NCBI GenBank assembly: GCA_040878005.1
Contig: JBBDMW010000053.1
Coordinates: 1 to 59,761 of the forward strand
From: JBBDMW01 sp040878005
GTDB lineage: Bacteria > Chloroflexota > Dehalococcoidia > Lucifugimonadales > Lucifugimonadaceae
Direction: 5' to 3'
Length of the DNA: 59,761 nt
Of the stretch, positions 51,645 through 59,761 are shown piece by piece. Under the pieces are notes generated by a model. The model saw only the letters and a list, made by a program, of their open reading frames with translations, did not search any database and was not told the DNA's origin. The first letter of the stretch is position 1. Each line of letters opens with the position of its first letter. The position numbers were made by a program, and so were the translations under genes.

Positions 51645-54029
51645 CTAGATAACCTGTCGTGGCTTTCCCGGCTCGCCAGGACCAACAACCCCCTGGTCTT
51701 CAAGCTCATCCATCAGGCGTGCGGCACGCGGGTAGCCAATGCGCAGCCTGCGCTGGAGCAGGGACGTGGACAGTGTCCGCTGCGTGTGCGCCAGTGAAAC
51801 GGCCTTGTCGAACAATGAGTCGCCGCCGCTCACGTGATCATCCGTGTAATTGTCGCCGCCTTCGTCATCAAACTTGACGTCGAGCTGGGGCATGATGGGG
51901 CCGCCAGCGTTGCGCCATGCGTCAACGACTGACTCCACCTCATTGTCGCTGAGGAATGCGCCCTGCACGCGCTGGGGCTTGGGGCGATCAACAGGCAGGA
52001 ACAGCATGTCTCCCTTGCCCAATAGTTTTTCTGCGCCGGTGCTGTCCAGGATGGTGCGGGAGTCGATCTGCGACATTACAGCGAAGCTGATACGGCTGGG
52101 GAAGTTTGCTTTGATGAGGCCGGTCACCACGTCTACGGAAGGGCGCTGGGTCGCCACGACAAGGTGCACTCCAGTGGCGCGCCCCAATTGCGCCAGCCTG
52201 ACCAGGAGGCGCTCAACCTCGTGTGCCCCGGTGAGCATCAGGTCTGCAAGCTCGTCCACCAGGATTACCAGGTACGGCATCTTGGCGGACGCCTTCTGGT
52301 TGTAGCTGATTATGTTCTTTGCTCCCGCCTGTTCCAGCGTGCGGAAGCGGTCCATCATCTCCTGGACTAGTGACTTCAGGATAACCACCGCCCTGTCTGC
52401 TTCCACCACGGGAGGGGTGTAAAGGTGAGGGATACCGGCGTACGGCGTAAGCTCAACCCGTTTCGGGTCGATCATCACCATGCGGACTTCAAACGGGTTC
52501 CGTGCCATGAGCAACCCGGTGATGATCGTGTTCATGCATACGCTCTTGCCTGAGCCGGTGGCACCGGCTACCAGCGTGTGGGGCATGCGGCTCAGGTCAG
52601 CGAAAATGGGCTCTCCACCTGTGCCAAGGCCAAGCGGCACGGGAAGCTGGGCGTCCGCATTGAAGCGTTTGAACTCTTCCGTTTCCATAACTGACCGGAG
52701 CGTCACATGTGCCGGATGCGCGTTTGGCACTTCGATGCCGACGACAGACTCGCCAGGGACCGGCGCCTCGAACCGCAATGCGGGCGATGCCAGCGCCAGC
52801 GCCAGGTCCTTCTCGCGGTTCAGTATCGTGTCCACCCGGACCCGTTTGCCGGGGTCATCCACGCTGCCTGTCCAGCCCGGCCTTAGGCCGTACATAGTCA
52901 CCGTTGGCCCACTGCGGACCTGGTCCACGGTTACGTCAATGCCGTACTCAGCGAGGCTGTCCACTATCAACTGGCTCGTGGCTTCTATCTCAGCCTGGCC
53001 TACTGCTCCCCCCGGCGCAGCGGCGAGCATCTCTACCGGAGGGAGCTGCCAGTTGAACCGGAGAATTTCGCTGGTCATGATGCCGCTGGGGGCGCTGTCT
53101 TCGCCGGTTTCGCCCTGTCCAGTGGCTATTGCAGACTGGGCAGACTCGCGGGAGGTCATCTCCGTTGCAAGAGCCTGTGCCCGAATTTCGTCATCTGTCA
53201 GCCCGGCAGTCTCGTCCTCGCCTGCGACGCCGGTGTTGACGAATGGCTCCCGCGGGGAGGAAGCAAGGGGAGGAGCCGGACGGGCTGCCTGCTTTTGCCG
53301 GGAGGCCATCAACTTCGCTTCAGTCTCTGCTGACGCGGCTGCTTCAGCTTCTTCGGCGGAAGAGCGAGCCTCAGCCCTTGCTTCGGACTCCAGGCGTTTG
53401 CGCTCGGAGCGCTCAGCCTGCCATTCGTCAAAGCGAATCCATGCTGACTGCGCACATGCGTATCCCCTGCGTGTGCCGCGCCACGTGCCGCGCGCGGCGG
53501 TTAGGACTGTAGCGATAGCGATAGACGGAGCCATAACCACTGCGGCTAGGACGAGTATCGCTGCGACCCTCGACCAAGCCTGTGCATATTGGAATCCACT
53601 GACGTTTACGCGAGTTCCCCAACTGGCGGGCTCAACAGCAACTATTTCTCCCGCACGGCCTCCCAATGCAGTGTCGTCCGGCCCATTCAATATGCCGAGT
53701 GCGCCTGTAATGGCAATGGCCAGCACCAGGAGTGCGATTACCTCTCGCCAGCGTGAACGCAGGACAGGAATTCGCCCCAGCAGGAGATACAGGACCAGTG
53801 CCGCCCACAGGAACAGTGGGATGGCTGCCCAGCCAAACAGGCTGAGCACCTCTGCGCGGGCCACCGTTCCCAGGACGGCGGCAGCAATGGCCACGAGTAC
53901 CAGGAACCGGCCATGGTGAGTGCCGAATAGCAGCTTCACGGGAGACAGCCCAGTCCTGCGGCTGGCCGGCCTGGCGGGCGCGGCAGCCTTCGTATCCGGG
54001 TTGGGTGTCCGTTTTGCCTTAGACGTCAA
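51645..54029 (-). CDS. ftsK: DNA translocase FtsK/SpoIIIE
   Basis: Membrane-anchored DNA pump that moves chromosome ends through the division septum. 794 aa. N-terminal hydrophobic helices (about residues 36-170) are followed by a low-complexity acidic/basic linker (about 200-330), then the motor: LVAGATGSGKSVCMNTI (Walker A), DPKRVELTPYAGIPHLYTP, VILVDELADLMLTGAHE (Walker B) and IDSRTILDSTGAEKLLGKGDML. The C-terminal gamma domain (TQRTLSTSLLQRRLRIGYPRA), which reads orientation sequences, is present. TTG start at 54029 overlaps rnj by 11 bp and may not be the real one. It precedes the AccD-AccA gene by 180 bp. Confidence 0.95.
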   Translation of the reverse strand: MTSKAKRTPNPDTKAAAPARPASRRTGLSPVKLLFGTHHGRFLVLVAIAAAVLGTVARAEVLSLFGWAAIPLFLWAALVLYLLLGRIPVLRSRWREVIALLVLAIAITGALGILNGPDDTALGGRAGEIVAVEPASWGTRVNVSGFQYAQAWSRVAAILVLAAVVMAPSIAIATVLTAARGTWRGTRRGYACAQSAWIRFDEWQAERSERKRLESEARAEARSSAEEAEAAASAETEAKLMASRQKQAARPAPPLASSPREPFVNTGVAGEDETAGLTDDEIRAQALATEMTSRESAQSAIATGQGETGEDSAPSGIMTSEILRFNWQLPPVEMLAAAPGGAVGQAEIEATSQLIVDSLAEYGIDVTVDQVRSGPTVTMYGLRPGWTGSVDDPGKRVRVDTILNREKDLALALASPALRFEAPVPGESVVGIEVPNAHPAHVTLRSVMETEEFKRFNADAQLPVPLGLGTGGEPIFADLSRMPHTLVAGATGSGKSVCMNTIITGLLMARNPFEVRMVMIDPKRVELTPYAGIPHLYTPPVVEADRAVVILKSLVQEMMDRFRTLEQAGAKNIISYNQKASAKMPYLVILVDELADLMLTGAHEVERLLVRLAQLGRATGVHLVVATQRPSVDVVTGLIKANFPSRISFAVMSQIDSRTILDSTGAEKLLGKGDMLFLPVDRPKPQRVQGAFLSDNEVESVVDAWRNAGGPIMPQLDVKFDDEGGDNYTDDHVSGGDSLFDKAVSLAHTQRTLSTSLLQRRLRIGYPRAARLMDELEDQGVVGPGEPGKPRQVI

Positions 54030-55695
54030 GCGCTACCGGGATTATCAGAGGATGGCGCCTTGTGCGGCGGCCAAGGAACCTGCCGAGCGTGGTGCGCACG
54101 AGGCTTTCAAGTTCGCTCCACTCTAGTGGCTCGCGGCGAGCACGGTCAAGAACAGCATCCAACTCATTTATGGCGTCTTTGAACAGTCTCTCGGCCTCCA
54201 GGAGGTGAACAAACCCGGATGATATGATTTTTGGGGCGCCAACGACATGCCCTGTGTCAGACCTGACGGCCAGCGCCACGGTGACTATTCCGTCACGAGC
54301 GAGCGCCCGTCGCTCCACCACTACGTTGCCGGACTCGTCCCAAAGGCCCAGGCCATGCACAAACATGTGTCCTGCGGGCAGGCGATCCACCACCTCGCCA
54401 CCGGTTTCAGTCAGTTCCAGCATGTCACCGTCCAGCAACAGGAAGGCATTTTCGTCCGCGACGCCGTGGTCCACGGCCAGCTCCCTGTGAGCATGCAGCA
54501 TCCTGTACTCGCCGTGCACTGGCACAAAGAACTGGGGCTTGACCAGGTTGAGCATCGTTCGCAACTCATCGCGCCGTGCATGCCCTGGTACGTGCGTGGT
54601 GTGCTGGCGGTTGGTGATCACACGTGCCCCCAGCCTGACGAGGTCGTCTATGGACTGGAATACTGCTGTCTCATTGCCCGGGATTGTGCTGGCTGACATG
54701 ATGACGGTATCGCCAATCCGGATCTTCACGTCAGCATGATCGTTGCGGGACATCCGCACGAGTCCTGATGAAGGCTCGCCCTGGCTGCCGGTGGTCATGA
54801 TAACTACCTTGTGGTCCGGCAGCGTGGCAGCCTCGGAAGCGGAGATCAGCAAGTCATCCGGCACGTCCAGGTGGCCCAGCTCACGGGCCACGCGTGTGTT
54901 GTTAACCATGCTCCGGCCGACGACCGCCAGCTTGCGCCCGTATGCCCTTGTGGCATCAGCGACAATCTGTATGCGGGCTATCTGCGAGGCGAAGCTGGAC
55001 ACGATGACCCGTCCCTGCGCTTCGCCAATAAGCCGGAACAGTCCATCGGCCGCGATGCGGTCTGAAGGGGAGTAGCCCTCTTCTTCTGCGTACGTGGAAT
55101 CAGCAAGCAGTAGGAAAACGCCGGGCCGACATATCTCAGACAACCGGGAGAAGTCAGTCGGATCGCCAATGACGGGGTCGTGGTCAATCTTGAAGTCGCC
55201 GGTGTGAATGACAGTCCCCATGGGCGTGGAGATGGCAATGCCATTGGCGTCAGGAATGCTGTGGCATACGGCAAACCATTCGGCCTCCAGGTTGCCCACC
55301 TGGACTCGCTGGCCCGGCGCGGCCACCCTGAGGTCCGATCCTTCCAGGAGGCGCGCCTGCCGAAGCTTGTTGCGGAGCAACTCGATCGCCATCGGGGGCG
55401 CGTACACGGGCACGTTCAACTGCTTGACCAGGTGCGGGACTGCGCCGATATGGTCTTCGTGACCGTGCGTGATGAGCACAGCGCGGACGCGGTCGGCATT
55501 TTGCACCAGGTAGTCGAAGTTGGGGATTACCACCTCGACTCCCGGCATGTCCACTTCAGGGAACAACACCCCGGCGTCAATGACGATGATGTCGTCGCCT
55601 GTCTCAAGGACAAGCATGTTTTTGCCAATCTCACCAAGGCCACCCAGTGGCAGCACGCGGAGGATTGGACTGTTTCCAGTTGTTTGATTTGTCAT
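54019..55695 (-). CDS. rnj: Ribonuclease J
   Basis: Metallo-beta-lactamase/beta-CASP nuclease with 5'-3' exonuclease and endonuclease activity, central to RNA decay in bacteria lacking RNase E. LPLGGLGEIGKNMLVLE at the start, THGHEDHIGAVPHLV (metal motif) near residue 75, HTGDFKIDHDP, TGSQGEPSSGLVRM and HVPGHARRDEL. 558 aa, full length. Its leader of about 250 bases carries three inverted repeats. ATG 55695 has no adjacent ribosome binding site; the GGAGG nearest upstream is some 25 bases away. Confidence 0.94.
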   Translation of the reverse strand: MTNQTTGNSPILRVLPLGGLGEIGKNMLVLETGDDIIVIDAGVLFPEVDMPGVEVVIPNFDYLVQNADRVRAVLITHGHEDHIGAVPHLVKQLNVPVYAPPMAIELLRNKLRQARLLEGSDLRVAAPGQRVQVGNLEAEWFAVCHSIPDANGIAISTPMGTVIHTGDFKIDHDPVIGDPTDFSRLSEICRPGVFLLLADSTYAEEEGYSPSDRIAADGLFRLIGEAQGRVIVSSFASQIARIQIVADATRAYGRKLAVVGRSMVNNTRVARELGHLDVPDDLLISASEAATLPDHKVVIMTTGSQGEPSSGLVRMSRNDHADVKIRIGDTVIMSASTIPGNETAVFQSIDDLVRLGARVITNRQHTTHVPGHARRDELRTMLNLVKPQFFVPVHGEYRMLHAHRELAVDHGVADENAFLLLDGDMLELTETGGEVVDRLPAGHMFVHGLGLWDESGNVVVERRALARDGIVTVALAVRSDTGHVVGAPKIISSGFVHLLEAERLFKDAINELDAVLDRARREPLEWSELESLVRTTLGRFLGRRTRRHPLIIPVALDV

Positions 55696-55763
55696 ATGGA
55701 ACTATGTACGAAGCTTGAGACCTCCAGGGTCTGCCTTTAATAGTTTGGAGATCAGGTTTCAGT

Positions 55764-55934
55764 GGCGCAGATGCGCCGGTGCAAATATGTGACGGCTATG
55801 CGCTCTGGAGAGCGGCTAGCCCTGTTGTCTGCGAGCTTCTCACTGGACGATGTCCGGCGACTGCCCTGTACGCATTCACTTGCCGAAGTCCCATGCTGGA
55901 ACGCTGGCAGCATGGCGGTGAAGGGCAATGCCCT
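55764..55934. other. Three inverted repeats in the rnj leader
   Basis: GGCGCA/TGCGCC (55764-55777, 2-base centre), CCATGCTG/CAGCATGG (55891-55915, 9-base loop) and AGGGC/GCCCT (55922-55934, 3-base loop) lie in the 251-bp spacer between the uracil-DNA glycosylase stop and the RNase J start. None is followed by a T-run. The spacer has no supportable gene. Confidence 0.5.
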
Positions 55935-55946
55935 GGTGACTGGAAT

Positions 55947-56645
55947 TCAGAAAAGGTTCAACTGTTGCTGATCATCCCCGCCAGTTTCGCGATCCGGCTG
56001 CTCGGGCTCAGGTGGCGGGCTGGCGGGGCCGCTGTCCTGGTCGTCCCTGCTGCTGCCTGTGATGCGGAGTGACTCGATGACGGCCTCAGGCAGGCGTTTT
56101 ACGTCCTCCCGGATAGCCTGCATCACTGTGCTGGACCTTAGTCCCGCGGCAGGGTGGTACAGCGGGTAGAGTATCCGGTCGTTCCATCGGAACATGCGCC
56201 CATGGTCCTTGGAGATGCGTCCCTCCGGGAAGAAGCGCAGGAGCGAGTGGCGGCCCAGCGTCACGATGACGCGCGGGTTGATCAACTCTATCTGCGCCTC
56301 CATGTAGGGACGGCAGGCTTCAACTTCGTCTGGTTGTGGATCACGGTTCTCCGGCGGCCTGCATTTCACCACGTTGGTAATAAACACATCCTCACGTTTC
56401 AGCGGAACGGCGGCCAGTAACTCGTCCAACAGCTTGCCCGCCCGTCCAACGAATGGCCGCCCCTGCTTGTCCTCTGTTGCCCCGGGCCCTTCTCCAATAA
56501 ACAGTATTGAAGCGGTGGGGGAGCCTTCGCCCGGCACCGCATGCGTCCTGCTTTCGCACAGCCGGCAGGCCGTGCAAACGCGGACATCACTGGCAACGGC
56601 CTCAATTGTGGGCCACGAGTGATTGGACGCAGGGGAGGCAGTCAT
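55947..56645 (-). CDS. Type 4 uracil-DNA glycosylase with C-terminal clamp-like motif
   Basis: Excises uracil from DNA; this family carries a [4Fe-4S] cluster. Cys ligands: CTACRLC near residue 24, plus the later Cys in NVVKCRPPENRDP and EACRPY. The catalytic motif GEGPGATEDKQGRPFVGRAG is at residue 51 and the active-site His in LYPLYHPAA is near residue 162. 232 aa, longer than usual because of a tail of about 35 polar residues ending in QQQLNLF. That ending resembles the QL(S/D)LF motif by which bacterial repair proteins bind the DnaN sliding clamp. Gene lies 251 bp upstream of rnj. Confidence 0.93.
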   Translation of the reverse strand: MTASPASNHSWPTIEAVASDVRVCTACRLCESRTHAVPGEGSPTASILFIGEGPGATEDKQGRPFVGRAGKLLDELLAAVPLKREDVFITNVVKCRPPENRDPQPDEVEACRPYMEAQIELINPRVIVTLGRHSLLRFFPEGRISKDHGRMFRWNDRILYPLYHPAAGLRSSTVMQAIREDVKRLPEAVIESLRITGSSRDDQDSGPASPPPEPEQPDRETGGDDQQQLNLF

Positions 56646-56901
56646 AGACGCAGTTCAACGGACGGGCATGGTGGCATAGATGGCGTTCTGCATGGATGCG
56701 CGGCCAAAATCATGTGAAGCGCCCGTGGCAGCAAAGACGCACCCATCCGCGGCGTCTGATGTATTCGGCAGGAATGCCATTACCTGATTATCGGACTGTC
56801 GTTGACTTTCGTCTACGGCACGAACGCACCCTCCGGGAGGTGGGCGGACGTTTGTCTGCCGGTCCCGGTAGGTGCTGCCAACGAGGTTGGCGGGGTCAAC
56901 G
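56646..56901. other. Intergenic spacer between acpP and the uracil-DNA glycosylase gene
   Basis: No gene is supportable here. A tight hairpin, GCCAAC/GTTGGC with a 3-base loop (56877-56891), lies just beyond the acpP stop, but there is no T-tract to make it a clear terminator. Confidence 0.45.
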
Positions 56902-57159
56902 CTAATCTGTGATACCGCGGCCCTTGAGATACTCAACCGTGTCTTGGACGGTCTTTATCCCCTCGGCGTCTTCATCAGAAATCTCAAGGGGAGTGTCGTC
57001 CGAGCCGAACTCCTCCTCGATCGCCATGATGAGTTCTACGACGTCAAGGGAATCAGCATTCAGGTCCTCAGTGAACGAGGACTCGGGCTTTATCTCCGAG
57101 GCATCAACACTGAGCTTGTCGGCCGCTATGTCGCGGACTCGATCGAACACGGTCGCCAT
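56902..57159 (-). CDS. acpP: Acyl carrier protein
   Basis: Carries growing fatty acyl chains on a 4'-phosphopantetheine arm. 85 aa and acidic, with the modified Ser in NADSLDVVELIMAIEEEF near residue 38, the canonical DSL motif. ATG 57159 has GGAGG nine bases upstream. It follows nusB by 106 bp on the minus strand, in the group yceD-rpmF-fabD-nusB-acpP. plsX, fabG and fabH, the usual companions, are not here. Confidence 0.97.
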   Translation of the reverse strand: MATVFDRVRDIAADKLSVDASEIKPESSFTEDLNADSLDVVELIMAIEEEFGSDDTPLEISDEDAEGIKTVQDTVEYLKGRGITD

Positions 57160-57265
57160 CTACTGGTACCTCCAGCCGGTCGAAAAATGGACGTCCAGAT
57201 TGACGTCCTGGTAATCATTTAGCAGAGCAATATCCCGGACCGGATGGCCCGTACTCAGCGGCCAC

Positions 57266-57769
57266 TTATCGTAGCAGAGCACCGAGCACTCCGTTTACAA
57301 ACCTTCCTGACGCTTCAGAGCCGAAAAGCTTCGCTATTTCCACGGCCTCGTTGATAATCACGCCCTTCGGCCTGTCCGGTCGCACAGCCATCTCCGCCAG
57401 CGCTACACGGAGCACAATGCGGTCCACTGCGGCAATCTGCTCGGCCGGATAGCGGGTCGCAAGCCGTTCAATACGGCGGTCGAGGGCACCTCGCTGGCGC
57501 TCCACGTGCTCCACGATATCGGCTGCGAGTGTCCTGTGGCCACTGCTCAACCCTGCCTCATCCGCCAGGCGTTGGGCCGTAGAACTGGCCGGATGACCTG
57601 TCATATCTGATTCATAGAGGGCCTGTACAGCGGCCGCACGAGCGCCCCTGCGTCCCTCGGGAAGACGGGGTGTATGTTCACCAACCGTTTCAGCGCCCAC
57701 AAGGTCCGCCAGCACGTCACGGGAACGCTGGCGATTGAACGGTTCACTGCCTGGGTCGCCGACCATCAT
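57266..57769 (-). CDS. nusB: Transcription antitermination factor NusB
   Basis: RNA-binding protein of the antitermination complex used on rRNA operons. RRGARAAAVQALYESDMTG begins the fold (near residue 39), then LATRYPAEQIAAVDRIVLRVALAEM and GVIINEAVEIAKLFGSEASGRFVNGVLGAL, the family's C-terminal signature. ATG 57769 has a strong GGAGG seven bases upstream and gives 167 aa, with about 38 extra N-terminal residues; the longer frame to 57853 overlaps fabD. It lies between fabD and acpP, an unusual position for this gene. Confidence 0.93.
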   Translation of the reverse strand: MMVGDPGSEPFNRQRSRDVLADLVGAETVGEHTPRLPEGRRGARAAAVQALYESDMTGHPASSTAQRLADEAGLSSGHRTLAADIVEHVERQRGALDRRIERLATRYPAEQIAAVDRIVLRVALAEMAVRPDRPKGVIINEAVEIAKLFGSEASGRFVNGVLGALLR

Positions 57770-57812
57770 TGGTTGGCCTCCAGCCTGTCCCGTAGGCTGT
57801 GGATGAGCGTCT

Positions 57813-58751
57813 TTAAGCAGCGGCGTAAGCCTGGACTGACTGGTAATCACCAATGCTCAGGACGTTGGCGCTGCGGTCTATGCGCTTGACCAGCCCGGCC
57901 AAAACGCGGCCCGGTCCAATCTCGATGAACTGATCGACGTTCTGTCCCAACATGAAGCCAACTGTCCGGTTCCACTGTACGCAGGACATGAGTTGCAGCT
58001 TCAACTCATCAACGATTGCCGCTGCTGTGGCCAGGGGCTGGGCATCGACATTGCCGATAAGTGGGACGATGGGGTCGTGAAAGGTCAGGGTCTCCAGCAC
58101 TTCGTTGAGGCCGTGCTGTGCAGATTCCATGAGCCCTGAATGAAAAGCGCCGCCAACGGCGAGGGGGATGGCCTTTCTCGCTCCACGGGCTGATGCGAGG
58201 TCAATGGCCTGGGCGAGCCTCATGTGGTCGCCGCTAATAATTATCTGCTCTGAACTGTTGATGTTTGAAATGTAGGTGCCGGTCTCCCGGCATACCTCTT
58301 CGACTGACATCTCATCGATTCCAATGAGTGCCGCCATGCCGCCGGGCCGTTCGTCGCACGCCTTCTGCATGAGGCGCCCACGTGCCACAACAAGGCGAAC
58401 GGTGTCAGCAGTGCTCAACACCCCGGAAACGGCCAGTGCAGAATATTCGCCGAGGCTATGCCCGGCCGTCATCTGCGGCGCCTGCGGAACCCCGGTAGCC
58501 TCCTCCATTGCCTTCCATGTGGCAATGGATGCCGCCGTGATTGCAGGCTGGGCGTTCTCCGTCCGGGTCAGGTCCTCTGACGGCCCATTAAACATGAGAC
58601 CGCTTAGCGAGCGCCCCAGGGTCTCGTCTATCTCTTGGAAAATCGCCTTCGCCGCGGGTGAAGAATCATATAGATCTTTGCCCATACCGACGATCTGCGA
58701 GCCTTGGCCGGGAAAGAGAAAGGCGACCTTCTCGGGAGTCTGCTGAGCCAT
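57813..58751 (-). CDS. fabD: Malonyl-CoA:ACP transacylase FabD
   Basis: Moves malonyl from CoA to acyl carrier protein to feed fatty-acid elongation. FLFPGQGSQIVGMGKDLY at residue 11, the nucleophile Ser in GHSLGEYSALAVSG near residue 99, the Arg-containing VVARGRLMQKAC and the His in AFHSGLMESAQ. 312 aa, full length, all catalytic residues present. ATG 58751, with GGAG ten bases upstream. It stands 43 bp before nusB and 33 bp behind rpmF. Confidence 0.96.
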   Translation of the reverse strand: MAQQTPEKVAFLFPGQGSQIVGMGKDLYDSSPAAKAIFQEIDETLGRSLSGLMFNGPSEDLTRTENAQPAITAASIATWKAMEEATGVPQAPQMTAGHSLGEYSALAVSGVLSTADTVRLVVARGRLMQKACDERPGGMAALIGIDEMSVEEVCRETGTYISNINSSEQIIISGDHMRLAQAIDLASARGARKAIPLAVGGAFHSGLMESAQHGLNEVLETLTFHDPIVPLIGNVDAQPLATAAAIVDELKLQLMSCVQWNRTVGFMLGQNVDQFIEIGPGRVLAGLVKRIDRSANVLSIGDYQSVQAYAAA

Positions 58752-58784
58752 CAGGTGGATTCTCCGTGCAATGTGAATGTAACG

Positions 58785-59012
58785 CTATGCCGTCGGGCGG
58801 GGTGCAGTGCTGGCCTGGAGGTTGTCAGACGCCCAGTTGCCCGGCAGGGTCCGGCCCTTGTAGTTTCCGCATTCAGGACAGGCCCGGTGCGGCGGCACAC
58901 GCAGTTTCCTGGGGCAGGGACATACAGACGATGCCGTCAGCGTCAGGGCGTGATGGGCCGCCCTGCCACCCTTGCGGGCGCGGGAGTGTTTCTTCTTTGG
59001 TAGTGGTGCCAT
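58785..59012 (-). CDS. rpmF: 50S ribosomal protein L32
   Basis: Large-subunit ribosomal protein. MAPLPKKKHSRARKGGR is the family's basic start, and CPCPRK with CPECGNYKGR is the four-Cys zinc ribbon. ATG 59012 gives 75 aa; the 10 residues upstream in frame (from 59042) are not part of the family. The C-terminus runs about 17 residues beyond the usual end (SDNLQASTAPRPTA). The yceD-rpmF pairing with fatty-acid genes is the common bacterial arrangement. Confidence 0.95.
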   Translation of the reverse strand: MAPLPKKKHSRARKGGRAAHHALTLTASSVCPCPRKLRVPPHRACPECGNYKGRTLPGNWASDNLQASTAPRPTA

Positions 59013-59053
59013 GATTTTCCGAGGCCGGTGCTTGTGATGCACCGTCCAGCTAG

Positions 59054-59599
59054 CTAATTGTCAGAGTTCGCGACTCTGGAGGTCAATCCCGCAAGTGCGT
59101 CCCAGCGCGAGTCAGTAATGTCACGCTCGCAGTCGCAAGAGTGTTCGTTGCGGTTCGTTGAGCACGTGGGACATATGCCCGCGCACTCCGGTTGACAGAG
59201 CGGAGCAATAGGCATGATACCTGTAAGCGTCTGCCGCAGCGCTTCCGTGAGGTCAAGGTTGTTCCGTTCGTCGATCATAAAGACCTGGTCGAACGGATCA
59301 TTGGTCTCGACATCACCGGGGTGAATGCCCATCAGATCCGAGTTGAGTGGATGGAACTCCTCTTCCAGATCACCGGTCAGTTGAAGCATTGCAGGTTCAA
59401 GACAGCGGCTGCAATACTCCCACACATGTGCCTGGATCTCTGCGGTCACAAGTATTGTGCGGTCAGTCCGGAGCGTCCTAACCGGTCCGGTGATGTCCTG
59501 GAACGATGCGTACTCGGTATCCAAGCGCTCGTTCTCAAGGTTGTGTTGCCTCATGCCGCCGATGTCACCCATCAGCAGCCCGGCGACATTGAAAATCAT
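59054..59599 (-). CDS. yceD: YceD/DUF177 family protein
   Basis: Conserved protein of the DUF177 family, linked to 23S rRNA handling in some bacteria and nearly always found next to rpmF. Two Cys pairs are visible: CSRCLEP near residue 75 and the CQPECAGICPTCSTNRN stretch near residue 135, probably a zinc site. ATG 59599 gives 181 aa and lies just after a predicted transcription start near 59642; the longer frame (59641) starts at that point and is less likely. First gene of the minus-strand group. Confidence 0.88.
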   Translation of the reverse strand: MIFNVAGLLMGDIGGMRQHNLENERLDTEYASFQDITGPVRTLRTDRTILVTAEIQAHVWEYCSRCLEPAMLQLTGDLEEEFHPLNSDLMGIHPGDVETNDPFDQVFMIDERNNLDLTEALRQTLTGIMPIAPLCQPECAGICPTCSTNRNEHSCDCERDITDSRWDALAGLTSRVANSDN

Positions 59600-59649
59600 C
59601 AGATCGAGACTCCGAGTGCATGCCGGACAAGCCGAATGCACAACTAGAG

Positions 59650-59679
59650 ATGTTAGTCCTGTGGCTCAGCTCGCGTCAA
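59650..59679 (-). promoter_or_regulatory. Predicted promoter of the yceD-rpmF-fabD group
   Basis: On the minus strand TTGACG (59679-59674) is followed after 18 bases by TAACAT (59655-59650). Transcription would begin near 59642, about 42 bases upstream of the yceD ATG. Confidence 0.5.
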
Positions 59680-59761
59680 TATTCACAATCGACGCGAAGC
59701 ACGGGTGTAACGTGTGCTGCTGATGTGGATTGCGCGAAGTGGGGCGTTAAGCCGAAAAGCG

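Noticed and set aside
56655..56936. A 93-codon minus-strand frame downstream of acpP
   Set aside because: It overlaps acpP, lacks homology and has no ribosome binding site.
1..59761. CRISPR arrays, insertion sequences, integrases or prophage genes
   Set aside because: No regularly spaced repeat array, transposase, integrase or phage structural gene was seen in either strand.

Overview
The window looks like one chromosomal stretch of a GC-rich (roughly 57-60 % by eye) aerobic bacterium. A caa3-type oxidase with a heme-c-bearing subunit II, a fused AccD/AccA-like protein, type 4 uracil-DNA glycosylase, RNase J and frequent TTG starts would fit a member of the Chloroflexota (Dehalococcoidia/SAR202-like). 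That placement is inference from gene content, not from a marker gene. No rRNA or intact tRNA gene was seen. There is one 100-N scaffold gap at 43102-43201, so the linkage of the two sides is an assembly claim.

Layout. 1-728 has no supportable gene but carries a repeat and strong hairpins. 729-2569 (minus) holds moaA and rdgB. 2799-8799 (plus) is a cytochrome c oxidase operon: coxB with two heme-c domains, coxA, coxC, coxD, a CtaG-type assembly protein and acylphosphatase. 8805-14306 (minus) holds an unknown Cys-rich protein, moeA and mfd. 14458-17031 (plus) is proB-proA, the first two steps of proline synthesis.

17118-42870 is a surface-polysaccharide locus of about 26 kb, on the minus strand except for one acyltransferase gene. 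Its left part has a GDP-mannose-3,5-epimerase-like protein, four Gfo/Idh/MocA oxidoreductases scattered along the locus, three glycosyltransferases, an FkbM methyltransferase, Wzy- and Wzx-like membrane proteins and a capsule-type protein. Its right part looks like nonulosonic acid synthesis: a PseI-like synthase, two cytidylyltransferases, a DegT aminotransferase, a GNAT acyltransferase, a PIG-L deacetylase, two formyltransferase-fold proteins, and an amidotransferase/HisH/HisF trio of the kind that makes acetamidino groups, with a methyltransferase gene inserted in the trio. Together these predict a glycan carrying an amidinated, possibly formylated and methylated, pseudaminic-acid-like sugar. 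No dehydratase (PseB/LegB) or UDP-sugar hydrolase (PseG/LegG) is in the window.

43211-59599 (after the gap) is mostly housekeeping: a cupredoxin-like lipoprotein that has lost its copper ligands, an MFS exporter, thiG-thiE-thiS behind a clear promoter and TPP riboswitch, a 2-hydroxyacid dehydrogenase and a HAD phosphatase on the plus strand, then on the minus strand a divergent AccD-AccA fusion, ftsK, rnj, a type 4 uracil-DNA glycosylase ending in a clamp-binding-like motif, and a yceD-rpmF-fabD-nusB-acpP group. Coordinates of short motifs were counted by eye and may be off by one.
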